A DNA stretch of 11,551 bases from Chthonomonas sp. UBA2017 (GCA_002335425.1 DDCB01000013.1:1-11551), one strand, 5' to 3'. Positions 5,588-11,551 are shown, numbered from the stretch's first letter. The notes: generated by a model from the letters alone, not told the origin. Numbers and translations are program-made.

Positions 5588-6799
5588 CTAACGAGCGTTG
5601 GTCAACTCGGCTTCCAACGGCCACGCGGGCAAGGTGTGCTTGAGTGGCTTGTCGGACCGGTAGCCCAGCTCGTACTCGGCTTGCATGAGCGTGTGAATTT
5701 CGTGGGTGCCCTCGTAGATCATCGCCCCGCGTGAGTTGCGGAAATACCGCTCCACGGGGAACTCATCGCTAAACCCATAGGCGCCATGAATCTCCACCGC
5801 TTTGTGGGCGGCGTCAAAGGCTGCTTCGCAGTTCACCCACTTACACATCGAACATTCGCGGGTGTGTCGGAGGCCTTCATTCTTCATCCAGCCGACTTGG
5901 TAATACAGCAGTCGGCCGACGTCTCGGCCCTTGACCATCGAGGCTATCATCTGCTGGACGAGCTGCTTTTTGCCGATCGCCTCGCCCTGGACGGTGCGTT
6001 CGTTCGCGTACTTCACCGACGCGTCCAAGCAAGCGGTGATGATTCCGACCGCGCCGGCACCGACGGTATATCGGCCGTGATCCAGAGCGCTCATCGCCAC
6101 CTTGAAGCCGTCTCCTTCTTCACCAAGCATGCAGTCCTTCGGGACTCGCACATTGTCAAAGAAGATTTCGCCGGTGTTGCCGGCGCGAACTCCGAGCTTG
6201 CCCTTGATGGGGCGGCTGCTGAACCCTTCGAGCGTACGTTCGACAATGAACGCCGCATACGGAGCTTTCGCGTCCGAATCGACTAGCCGCGTGATGACTA
6301 AGAATTGATCGGCATAATCGCTCAGGCTAATCCAGGCCTTTTGGCCATTCAAGATGTAGTGATCGCCGTCGCGTCGAGCCGTTGTCTTGAGGTTCGAAGC
6401 GTCGGAGCCTGCGTTCGGTTCGGTCAATCCGAAGGCCCCGATTCGTTCGCCGGTCGCCAGCTTGGGCAACCATCGCATCTTTTGCTCTTCGGTGCCCCAC
6501 TGGAGAAGGGTCATGCAATGCAATCCGCTGTGGACGCTCATGACGACTCGGGCACTCGTGTCGGCGCGCTCAAGCTCTTCGCAGACGATCCCCAGGCTGA
6601 TATAGTCGGTGTCGGTGCCGCCATATTTGGCGGGGATGCTGACCCCCAGGAGGCCGGCTTGCCCCATTTTGTCGAGGATTGCTCGATCCGATTTCCCTTC
6701 GCGGTCTCGTTCGGTCAGGCCGGGGACGATTTCGGTCTGGCCAAACTTATAGGCCGACTCGCGGATCATCTGGTGCTCGGGGGTCAATCGAAAGTCCAT
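5588..6799 (-). CDS. Acyl-CoA dehydrogenase
   Basis: This 403-residue FAD flavoenzyme inserts a trans double bond between C2 and C3 of an acyl-CoA and passes the electrons to electron-transferring flavoprotein (family knowledge). Its length is within the usual range. The N-terminal helical domain (1-120) is followed by the family signature GLTEPNAGSD (124-133), the FAD-contacting WISLSDYADQFLV (156-168) and the beta domain. The C-terminal helical domain has HGAYGFSDEFPVERYFRNSR (338-357). The catalytic base is E363 in IYEGTHEIHTLM, the position used by short- and medium-chain and glutaryl-type enzymes. The EGTHEIH wording and the YGFSDEFPVERY block resemble glutaryl-CoA dehydrogenase-like and other short-chain members, so the substrate is not settled. 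No beta-oxidation partner is adjacent. A leaderless start with TAAACT 6 nt upstream is likely. Confidence 0.93.
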   Translation of the reverse strand: MDFRLTPEHQMIRESAYKFGQTEIVPGLTERDREGKSDRAILDKMGQAGLLGVSIPAKYGGTDTDYISLGIVCEELERADTSARVVMSVHSGLHCMTLLQWGTEEQKMRWLPKLATGERIGAFGLTEPNAGSDASNLKTTARRDGDHYILNGQKAWISLSDYADQFLVITRLVDSDAKAPYAAFIVERTLEGFSSRPIKGKLGVRAGNTGEIFFDNVRVPKDCMLGEEGDGFKVAMSALDHGRYTVGAGAVGIITACLDASVKYANERTVQGEAIGKKQLVQQMIASMVKGRDVGRLLYYQVGWMKNEGLRHTRECSMCKWVNCEAAFDAAHKAVEIHGAYGFSDEFPVERYFRNSRGAMIYEGTHEIHTLMQAEYELGYRSDKPLKHTLPAWPLEAELTNAR

Positions 6800-6805
6800 A
6801 GATGC

Positions 6806-6811
6806 AGTTTA
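6806..6811 (-). promoter_or_regulatory. -10-like box of the acyl-CoA dehydrogenase gene
   Basis: TAAACT on the minus strand ends 6 nt before the ATG at 6799, with no SD between. It lies in the 59-nt gap between divergent genes, so a promoter must be here or within trxB. No matching -35 is seen. A leaderless transcript is inferred. Confidence 0.5.
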
Positions 6812-6844
6812 CCCGCGCCGAGTCTGACGCGGGGGGCTGTTAGG

Positions 6845-6850
6845 TACGCT
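6845..6850 (+). promoter_or_regulatory. -10-like box of trxB
   Basis: TACGCT ends 8 nt before the trxB ATG at 6859, with no SD in the gap. A weak -35-like TCTGAC (6823-6828) stands 16 nt upstream. The 59-nt divergent region leaves little room for another arrangement. A leaderless trxB transcript is inferred. Confidence 0.45.
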
Positions 6851-6858
6851 AGAAATCT

Positions 6859-7800
6859 ATGTCGAGCGTTCACAACGTCGTGATTATCGGTTCGGGTCCC
6901 GCTGGCTATACAGCCGCTGTTTATGCGGGGCGAGCCAGTCTCAATCCTCTGCTTTTTGCCGGTCTTCAACCGGGCGGGCAACTCATGATCACCACCGACG
7001 TTGAGAACTATCCGGGCTTTCCCGAGGGGGTCATGGGGCCGGAAATGATGTCGCTTTTTCGGGCTCAAGCGGCTCGGTTTGGCACGACGATTCGCGACGA
7101 AGAGATCACCCGGGTCGACCTCAGCCAGCGCCCTTTCCGACTCTGGGCTGGCGAAGAAGAGCTTCACGCCCGAACCATCATCATCTCGACGGGCGCGAGC
7201 GCCAAGTGGCTCGGGCTTGAGAGCGAGGTCACCTTTGGCGGATTTGGCGTGAGCGCCTGCGCCACCTGCGACGGCTTCTTCTTCCGCGGGAAAAAGGTCA
7301 TCGTGGTGGGGGGCGGCGACACCGCGATGGAAGAGGCGAATTACCTCACCCGGCATTGCGAAAAGGTGATTGTTGTTCACCGACGCGAGAGCTTTCGGGC
7401 CAGCAAGATCATGCAAGACCGAGTTTTGGCCAACCCGAAGATCGAGGTCCTCTGGAACACTGCGGTTTCCGAAATTCTTGGCGAAGTCGAGCCCCACAAG
7501 CGGGTCACCGGAGTTCGACTTCAAGACACTCAAACCGGCGAAGAGCGAGAATTGCCGATCGACGGGGTCTTTATTGCGATTGGACACAAACCCAATAGCG
7601 ACCTGTTCGTCGAATCACTAGACATGGACGCCTTGGGCTACCTGACCGTCGAACCCGGCAGCACTCGATGCAAAATTCCGGGCGTCTTCATCGCCGGAGA
7701 CGTCGCCGACAGCGTGTACCGCCAAGCGGTCACCGCCGCCGGGACCGGATGCATGGCCGCCATCGACGCCGAGAGATTCTTGGAGGCCGAAGGGCATTGA
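6859..7800 (+). CDS. trxB: Thioredoxin reductase (NADPH)
   Basis: This 313-residue flavoenzyme has the usual length of low-molecular-weight bacterial thioredoxin reductases. It moves electrons from NADPH through FAD and a redox disulfide to thioredoxin in the cytosol. The FAD-binding GSGPAG is at 11-16 and the QPGGQLMITTDVENYPGF block at 37-54. The redox-active pair C134-A-T-C137 lies in SACATCDGFFF. The NADPH-binding GGGDTAMEEA (151-160) and HRRESFRAS (174-182) indicate NADPH rather than NADH use. The second FAD motif is AGDVAD (279-284), followed by RQAVTAAGTGCMAA (288-301). The start ATG has no SD but a -10-like TACGCT 8 nt upstream. Its TGA overlaps the TTG start of the next gene. No thioredoxin gene is in the window. 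Confidence 0.96.
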   Translation: MSSVHNVVIIGSGPAGYTAAVYAGRASLNPLLFAGLQPGGQLMITTDVENYPGFPEGVMGPEMMSLFRAQAARFGTTIRDEEITRVDLSQRPFRLWAGEEELHARTIIISTGASAKWLGLESEVTFGGFGVSACATCDGFFFRGKKVIVVGGGDTAMEEANYLTRHCEKVIVVHRRESFRASKIMQDRVLANPKIEVLWNTAVSEILGEVEPHKRVTGVRLQDTQTGEERELPIDGVFIAIGHKPNSDLFVESLDMDALGYLTVEPGSTRCKIPGVFIAGDVADSVYRQAVTAAGTGCMAAIDAERFLEAEGH

Positions 7801-8894
7801 TCGCGCTCGGTCTGGCCTCGGTGTTGGCGGCGGGGCTTTTAGCTCCGCAAAGCCAGACGAGCTTGGTGCGTCGCGTCGATCTGCCTGACCCCTTTGGCGG
7901 GCCGAGTCGCACCCTCTTCCAGGTGAACATGGGCAAGCTTGAGCCACCCAAGTTCTGCCCGAAGGATCAGCTTGTCTATCCGTTCATCGTGGCGGGCTAC
8001 GGCGAGCGGATCGTCGGCTCAGGCCAAAAGGAGCTTCGCTTTCGGGTCTTTAGTCAAGATCGAGAGACCGCCGTCGACGAAGAGGTCATGCGGATGCTCC
8101 TGCGGCTTTGGGAAACGAACGTCTCCCGGCTTCGGTTGGATCACTCAGAACTCTACAACCGACGCATCGTCGATGTCTATCTCCAACGAGGCGGCAAGCC
8201 CGGCGGCGAACACCTCTTCGACGAAGATGAAGAAGGCGGCATTGTTCGTAAGGTCAATACGATCTACATCTACGACCTTGCGACCTTCAAAGACCCGGTC
8301 GAAAAGGCGCGCGAAGTCGCCCACGAATACGGCCACGCCGCTTTGCCCCCCATCGGCACGTATCGCGAGCCCGAAGACTGGGCCAATGGGCCGCTCGGCG
8401 AGCGGATCTACCTCACCTGGCTCGCCGAAGAGCTCGAAGACAACCGACTCGGCCCCATCGACGTCATGGGCGCGACCGCCCCCCAGATTCGAGCTTGGAT
8501 CCAAAAGAATGTCGTGCCCGATCGCGACCAATTCGCCTTAAAGGGCCTCGATCTCAAGCTCCTCGGCCAAAACTCCGCCGCCGCGATGAATGCATACCTG
8601 GGGCTCGCCACTTGGGCCCAAGCGATTCTTCCCGAACGGGCCTTTGCTCGCTCGCTCATCCTGACCGGATCACAAAAGGCGACCGACTATGCCAAAGCCG
8701 TCGTCGAAGCCGCCCGCGAACAGCGGGAATGGGTCATTGATCCACCCCGCGAGCTTCGGAGCAAGCCGATCTGGATTCCGCTCGCCAAAGGAACCCTCTC
8801 CGGGGGCTCGGTCGATCGCCGCCAAGGAGACTGGGCTCTTGTTCGTCTCTCGGCCTCAGGGACCGCCAAGATTACGAACCCACCCATCGATTAA
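7797..8894 (+). CDS. Exported protein with HEYGH zinc-peptidase motif
   Basis: The likely start is TTG at 7797, which overlaps the trxB stop (TTGA) and has GGAGG (7782-7786) 10 nt upstream. It gives 365 residues beginning with a hydrophobic stretch (MIALGLASVLAAGLLAPQ), a signal peptide or membrane anchor with an unusually uncharged N-terminus. The central sequence AREVAHEYGHAALPPIG contains H176-E-Y-G-H180, the HExxH zinc-binding and catalytic motif of zincin metallopeptidases. W208-LAEELEDNRLG follows about 30 residues later and could supply a third zinc ligand (E211, E212 or E214), as in gluzincins. No propeptide or known peptidase family is recognised, and the substrate is unknown. Overlap with trxB suggests cotranscription, but a functional link is not shown. 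Confidence 0.75.
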   Translation: MIALGLASVLAAGLLAPQSQTSLVRRVDLPDPFGGPSRTLFQVNMGKLEPPKFCPKDQLVYPFIVAGYGERIVGSGQKELRFRVFSQDRETAVDEEVMRMLLRLWETNVSRLRLDHSELYNRRIVDVYLQRGGKPGGEHLFDEDEEGGIVRKVNTIYIYDLATFKDPVEKAREVAHEYGHAALPPIGTYREPEDWANGPLGERIYLTWLAEELEDNRLGPIDVMGATAPQIRAWIQKNVVPDRDQFALKGLDLKLLGQNSAAAMNAYLGLATWAQAILPERAFARSLILTGSQKATDYAKAVVEAAREQREWVIDPPRELRSKPIWIPLAKGTLSGGSVDRRQGDWALVRLSASGTAKITNPPID

Positions 8895-9382
8895 GCGCGA
8901 CCTTGGATTGCCGCTTCGAGGGTGGCAATATCGATCTTTTGCATCGTCATCATCGCGCCAAACGCCGCCTGCGCCACCGCTGGATCGGCGTGGCCCAAAG
9001 CGTCCATCAACACGCGGGGAGTGATCTGCCAAGAGATTCCCCATCGGTCTTTGCACCACCCGCAATCGCTCTCAAGGCCGCCATTGCCGACAATCGCATC
9101 CCAATATCGGTCCGTTTCGGCTTGATCTTCGGTCGAAACTTGAAAGGAAAAAGCTTCGCTCTGCTGAAAGTGCGGTCCGCCATTGATGCCGATGCAACGC
9201 ACCCCGATCACCGTGAACTCGACGACCAAAACATCTCCCTTCTGGCCGCTCGGATAATCGCTCGGCGCATGGACAACCTTTTCGACCGATGAATCCGGAA
9301 ACGTCTCCGCGTAGAACTGCGCCGCCTCTTCGGCGCCTCGATCAAACATCAAACAAACTGTGTTCTTGCTCCGCGCGTTCAT
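8891..9382 (-). CDS. PhnB-type VOC superfamily protein
   Basis: This 163-residue protein looks like the PhnB/'3-demethylubiquinone methyltransferase-like' branch of the vicinal-oxygen-chelate superfamily (glyoxalase and bleomycin-resistance fold). The features are TVCLMFDRGAEEAAQFYAETF (8-28), VVEFTVIGVRCIGINGGPHFQ (53-73), AFSFQVSTEDQAETDRYWDAI (77-97) and GWCKDRWGISWQITPRVL (108-125). The true biochemical role of this branch is mostly unknown, and the methyltransferase name is not reliable. The ATG at 9382 is chosen because the family motif begins directly after it; longer starts overlap the upstream gene. It begins 11 nt after the YCII-like gene, with no clear SD, so translation is probably coupled. 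Its TAA shares the palindrome TTAA with the stop of the convergent peptidase gene. Confidence 0.88.
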   Translation of the reverse strand: MNARSKNTVCLMFDRGAEEAAQFYAETFPDSSVEKVVHAPSDYPSGQKGDVLVVEFTVIGVRCIGINGGPHFQQSEAFSFQVSTEDQAETDRYWDAIVGNGGLESDCGWCKDRWGISWQITPRVLMDALGHADPAVAQAAFGAMMTMQKIDIATLEAAIQGRA

Positions 9383-9393
9383 CGCTCTGAACT

Positions 9394-9753
9394 CTACCCG
9401 GCACCGTCGGCCGGTCCGTGAAACCGGCGAACCTCCACCGGCGCCCGACAGGCCCGAGACGCCTTTTCCGCCCAGCAAAGTGCCTCCGATTCATCGGCCA
9501 CTTGAAGCACCCAAAAGCCGCCGATCGCCATTCCAGCCGATGAGATCGGCCCCACTCCCCGGCCCAACGACCCATCCTCTCGCACCTCGACCGACTGAGC
9601 CTGGTGCACGGGGTGCAATCCCCCGACAAACTCGCGAACACCCGCCGCGACCATCTCATCGTTGAGCGCATCGATCTCCGCTCGCATCAAGCTGTCCTCG
9701 GCCGCTTCCGGCTTGTAGTCCAGAGGTCGATAGATCGCGACAAAGAACTGCAT
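9394..9753 (-). CDS. YCII-related (DGPF-type) protein
   Basis: This 119-residue protein has the layout of YCII-related proteins: MQFFVAIYRP (1-10), LNDEMVAAGVREFVGGLHP (30-48), SVEVREDGS (54-62), GGFWVLQVADESEALCWAEKA (78-98) and APVEVRRF (104-111). The usual DGPF motif is replaced by GVGPISS, so it is a divergent member. Family members form ferredoxin-like barrels of unknown function and are often next to PhnB-type VOC proteins and ECF sigma factors; the VOC gene follows here but no sigma factor is seen. The ATG at 9753 is preferred over 9774 because the family start MQFFVAIY fits and a promoter lies just upstream (9763-9791). Confidence 0.75.
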   Translation of the reverse strand: MQFFVAIYRPLDYKPEAAEDSLMRAEIDALNDEMVAAGVREFVGGLHPVHQAQSVEVREDGSLGRGVGPISSAGMAIGGFWVLQVADESEALCWAEKASRACRAPVEVRRFHGPADGAG

Positions 9754-9762
9754 CTTGCTCGA

Positions 9763-9791
9763 AGAATATCCCACACGACCGAAGCCGGCAA
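9763..9791 (-). promoter_or_regulatory. Promoter of the YCII-like and VOC gene pair
   Basis: On the minus strand TTGCCG (9786-9791), a 17-nt spacer and TATTCT (9763-9768) form a good sigma-70-type promoter. The -10 ends 9 nt before the ATG at 9753, so the mRNA leader would be only a few nt long and has no SD. Confidence 0.6.
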
Positions 9792-9813
9792 GGCCCCAAA
9801 GGTCCTAGTCGGG

Positions 9814-9843
9814 TTGACTTCAGCTGCCCGCAGCCTCTATCCT
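9814..9843 (+). promoter_or_regulatory. Promoter of the rtcB leader or small RNA
   Basis: TTGACT (9814-9819), an 18-nt spacer and TATCCT (9838-9843) match the sigma-70 consensus well. Transcription would start near 9850. It is the only convincing plus-strand promoter before rtcB. Confidence 0.6.
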
Positions 9844-9877
9844 GTTCTTTGCTCCCTTTTGGAGCAGGTGAATCGTC

Positions 9878-9958
9878 ATGCAATCCCGGGCCCTCCTGAA
9901 TCAAAGACGTCGTTGCTCGACCGAGCAGCGATGGCCCGGCATGGGCAGGCGACGCTAA
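9878..9958 (+). CDS. Possible 26-residue Arg-rich leader peptide of rtcB
   Basis: ATG at 9878 is preceded by AGGTGA (9866-9871) with a 6-nt gap, a good SD. The frame runs 26 codons to TAA at 9956-9958. The peptide begins MQSRALLNQRRRC and ends WPGMGRRR; 8 of 26 residues are Arg, including two triplets of Arg. It lies wholly within the self-complementary leader and ends 28 nt before the terminator stem, the geometry of a transcription-attenuation leader. Ribosome position would decide which arms can pair; GAGCA (9924-9928 region) is also complementary to TGCTC in the terminator's 5' arm. Translation is not shown, and the ORF could be chance in GC-rich DNA. Confidence 0.35.
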   Translation: MQSRALLNQRRRCSTEQRWPGMGRRR

Positions 9959-9986
9959 GAATTTCGCAAACCTTTTTTCAGGATTC

Positions 9987-10021
9987 GAGCCCGCTTGCTC
10001 CCCGAGCACGCGGGCTCTTTT
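9987..10021 (+). terminator. Strong Rho-independent terminator ahead of rtcB
   Basis: A 14-bp stem with a single T/C mismatch (GAGCCCGCTTGCTC, loop CCC, GAGCACGCGGGCTC; 9987-10017) is followed by TTTT (10018-10021). It points along the plus strand and stands 71 nt before the rtcB ATG. No plus-strand gene ends nearby, so it must terminate the leader or small-RNA transcript. Confidence 0.85.
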
Positions 10022-10092
10022 CATTCCCCCAGGCTGAACTCCGCGACGGGTCGGCCCTTTCCCCCGTTTCGAACAAAGAACACAACAACACG

Positions 10093-11262
10093 ATGCAAAA
10101 ATACGAAGACATTCCCGTTTGGGGAGAGCCCCTTTTGGTGGACGCCCTCGAACAGATCAAGATGGTCCGAGATACCGGCGCCGACCGGGTCGCGCTGATG
10201 GCGGATCACCATGTCGGCTACAGCATGCCAATCGGTGGTGTCGCTGCCTATCGAGAAGACCTCAGCCCGAGCGGCGTCGGGTTCGATATCGCCTGTGGCA
10301 ACAAGGCGGTGCGGCTCGATATTCCGCTCGCCGAAGTTCGAGCGAACATCGAAAAAATCATGGATGACATCGCCTCGCACATTAGCTTTGGCGTCGGCAG
10401 AAGCAACCCGCAGCCCGTGGATCACGAGCTTTTCGACGATCCGGCTTGGTCTTTGAACCCCGCCAAGACCAAGAAGCAAGCCGCTCGAAGTCAGCTCGGG
10501 ACCGTCGGTTCGGGCAACCACTACGTGGACCTTTTTGCCGACGAACAAGACCGGGTCTGGGTGGGGGTCCACTTCGGCTCGCGAGGTCTCGGCCACAGCA
10601 TCGCCGACTTCTTTATCCAAGCCGGCGGTGGAAAATCGGCGATGCACAGCCCGCCCGTGCTTTTGCACGAGCGAAGCACGATTGGCCAAGACTATCTCGC
10701 ACAAATGAACCTGGCCGGGCGATATGCCTATGCCGGGCGTGATTGGGTCTGCCAAGAGGTCACGCAGTTGCTCGGGGCCACGGCCGTCGAAGAGGTGCAC
10801 AATCACCATAACTTCTGCTGGCGAGAAACTCATGGCGGCCAGGACTACTGGGTCGTTCGAAAAGGTGCGACGCCGGCTTTTCCGGGCCAACGCGGGTTCG
10901 TCGGCGGCAGCATGGGCGATCTCTCGGTGATCCTTGAGGGCGTCGAGCATGACCACGCCGCCGAAGCGATGTACTCCACTGTGCACGGGGCGGGACGAGT
11001 GATGAGCCGCACCCAAGCGGCCGGGAAAAAGAAGAAGGGCCGACGAACTGGCGGCCAAGTCACCCGCCAGATGATGGAGGATTGGGTCCGCGAAGCGGGC
11101 GTCGTTTTGCGCGGAGCAGGGACGGACGAGTCGCCGCACTGCTACAAGCGACTCCCCGAGGTCTTGGCCGCCCACGCCGGGACCATCCGGATCGTCCACA
11201 CCCTTCGCCCGCTGGGGGTGGCGATGGCCAGCGCCCACGAGTTTGATCCGTACCGGGACTGA
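10093..11262 (+). CDS. rtcB: RtcB-family RNA-splicing ligase
   Basis: This 389-residue protein belongs to the RtcB family, which joins RNA ends bearing 2',3'-cyclic or 3'-phosphate to 5'-OH ends using GTP and Mn2+ in RNA repair (family knowledge). The metal and catalytic motifs are D65-I-A-C68-G, GSGNHYVDLF (139-148), VHFGSRGLGH (159-168), HNHHNF (236-241) and GFVGGSMGD (268-276). HGAGRVMSR (298-306) contains H298, the residue that takes the GMP. It is shorter than the E. coli and archaeal enzymes, like other short bacterial members. The usual C-terminal PLGVIKG is LRPLGVAMASAHEF here, so the terminal GTP-contacting Lys is absent and the tail is longer. The ATG at 10093 matches the start of the homologous region; no SD is seen, and an A/C-rich run precedes it. 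No rtcA or rtcR is present. Confidence 0.93.
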   Translation: MQKYEDIPVWGEPLLVDALEQIKMVRDTGADRVALMADHHVGYSMPIGGVAAYREDLSPSGVGFDIACGNKAVRLDIPLAEVRANIEKIMDDIASHISFGVGRSNPQPVDHELFDDPAWSLNPAKTKKQAARSQLGTVGSGNHYVDLFADEQDRVWVGVHFGSRGLGHSIADFFIQAGGGKSAMHSPPVLLHERSTIGQDYLAQMNLAGRYAYAGRDWVCQEVTQLLGATAVEEVHNHHNFCWRETHGGQDYWVVRKGATPAFPGQRGFVGGSMGDLSVILEGVEHDHAAEAMYSTVHGAGRVMSRTQAAGKKKKGRRTGGQVTRQMMEDWVREAGVVLRGAGTDESPHCYKRLPEVLAAHAGTIRIVHTLRPLGVAMASAHEFDPYRD

Positions 11263-11277
11263 CCGAACCCGCGACAG

Positions 11278-11308
11278 CTCCCTCATTTCGCGAAGCGGCC
11301 TGAGGGGG
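11278..11308 (+). repeat. Hairpin after rtcB, repeat-like
   Basis: CTCCCTCA (11278-11285) pairs with TGAGGGGG (11301-11308) with one T-G pair. The loop includes the palindrome TTCGCGAA and a GCGGCC. It begins 15 nt past the rtcB stop but has no T-tract, so it may end transcription inefficiently or be a dispersed palindromic repeat. Confidence 0.4.
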
Positions 11309-11330
11309 CAGCGGGAGTCGAATCACGTTT

Positions 11331-11354
11331 GGGGGTTCGGGGGTTCGGGGGTCC
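11331..11354. repeat. G-rich octamer tandem repeat
   Basis: GGGGGTTC occurs at 11331-11338 and 11339-11346, followed by the variant GGGGGTCC (11347-11354) and further G-runs up to about 11384. The run of G5 tracts on one strand could form a G-quadruplex. It lies in the non-coding region after rtcB. Confidence 0.7.
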
Positions 11355-11551
11355 GGTGATTCGAGGGCTCGGGGCACAGCGGACCTTCAGGCCGCGCCGC
11401 TCACAGCGTCCCGCAGTTCGCTCCTGAATGAACCTCGGGCCCCAATTCGAATGGGAGTCCACTGGGCCACAGCAAGTCGGACCGATTGACAGGTGCCTAG
11501 ACCTCTGTTCTCCAGCCATTGTCCCATGCAGGGATCAGCCGCTCGGAGGCG

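Larger units (their letters stand above)
9848..10021 (+). ncRNA. Structured leader RNA or small RNA upstream of rtcB
   Basis: The predicted transcript of about 170 nt has nested complementary arms. TTTGC (9848-9852) pairs with GCAAA (9966-9970), CGTC (9874-9877) with GACG (9951-9954), TGC (9879-9881) with GCA (9945-9947), and CCGGGCC (9886-9892) with GGCCCGG (9933-9939). At the tip, GTTGCTC (9912-9918) pairs with GAGCAGC (9923-9929) around a GACC loop. The left side has a 19-nt bulge opposite 3 nt. A small GCTCC/GGAGC hairpin (9851-9865) competes with the closing stem. A T6 tract follows at 9973 and a strong terminator ends at 10021. It resembles no riboswitch or housekeeping RNA that I recognise. 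It may be an rtcB attenuator or a free-standing RNA; a 6S-like rod is possible but unproven. Confidence 0.45.
9754..10092. other. 339-nt gap holding divergent promoters and the rtcB leader
   Basis: This gap between the YCII-like gene and rtcB contains a minus-strand promoter (9763-9791), a plus-strand promoter (9814-9843) and a self-complementary transcript region with a 26-codon ORF. It also contains a T6 tract (9973-9978) and a strong terminator (9987-10021). The last 71 nt before rtcB (10022-10092) show no promoter and no SD; they end in an unstructured A/C-rich run. Confidence 0.7.
11263..11551. other. Non-coding right edge
   Basis: No convincing gene is seen on either strand in these 289 nt. 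Besides the hairpin and the G-rich repeat there is a GGCCC/GGGCC inverted pair near 11440-11468 enclosing CCCAATTCGAATGGG. A 78-codon minus-strand frame lacks an SD, a recognisable motif and any low-complexity bias of a real protein, and I do not accept it. Confidence 0.5.

Noticed and set aside
6784..7587. Minus-strand frame of 267 codons opposite trxB
   Set aside because: trxB has all cofactor motifs; the opposite frame has none and also overlaps the start of the acyl-CoA dehydrogenase gene.
9932..9947. Sigma-54-like TGGC-N10-GC pattern before rtcB, as in the RtcR-controlled operon of E. coli
   Set aside because: It lacks the TT of the -12 box, falls inside the GC hairpin arm, and no RtcR gene is present.
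10021..11286. Minus-strand frame of 421 codons opposite rtcB
   Set aside because: rtcB is unmistakable by its motifs. The antisense frame is a product of GC-rich codon use and has no recognised domain.
1..11551. CRISPR array, prophage or defence cluster
   Set aside because: No regularly spaced repeats, cas genes, phage structural genes or integrase are seen; the only mobile trace is the IS end.

Overview
The window is GC-rich bacterial chromosomal DNA (judged by eye, not computed) carrying mostly housekeeping and accessory metabolic genes. No gene fixes the taxon. Four genes have a -10-like TANNNT hexamer only 6-9 nt before the ATG and no Shine-Dalgarno (SD) sequence, while their neighbours have good SD sequences. 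This mix of leaderless and SD-led genes, together with a non-proteobacterial feel to the proteins, fits groups such as Armatimonadota or Deinococcota. I lean to Armatimonadota, with low confidence.

Left edge (1-600): the first codons of an IS3-family transposase run off the window on the minus strand. The apparent IS end cuts into a PIN-like toxin/nuclease gene, of which only the C-terminal part remains (about 68-392). A tRNA-Glu(CTC) gene with encoded CCA, a good promoter and a possible terminator follows on the minus strand. Positions 544-1018 hold no gene but contain a cluster of GC-rich palindromes and related direct repeats.

Minus-strand block (1019-6799): a yqiJ-yqiK type pair (NfeD-like OB-fold membrane protein plus flotillin) forms one operon, perhaps with a short translated leader ORF coupled to yqiJ. 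Upstream of it, ending in a strong terminator at about 3587-3633, lie a secreted Gly/Ser-rich protein, a 69-residue BFD-type [2Fe-2S] protein, a single-pass membrane protein with a Cache/PAS-like extracytoplasmic part, and an acyl-CoA dehydrogenase.

Plus-strand pair (6859-8894): thioredoxin reductase trxB overlaps (TTGA) a secreted or membrane-anchored protein with an HEYGH zinc-peptidase motif. Convergent to it, sharing a TTAA stop, is a minus-strand pair: a PhnB-type VOC protein and a YCII-related protein (8891-9753).

Right end (9754-11551): rtcB (RNA ligase) on the plus strand is preceded by an unusual leader of about 280 nt. The leader has a good promoter, a 26-codon Arg-rich ORF with an SD inside a self-complementary rod, a T6 tract and a strong intrinsic terminator, all before the rtcB ATG. 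It is either an attenuator for rtcB or an independent small RNA, and it is the most interesting element here. After rtcB the sequence is non-coding, with a hairpin and a G-rich octamer repeat.
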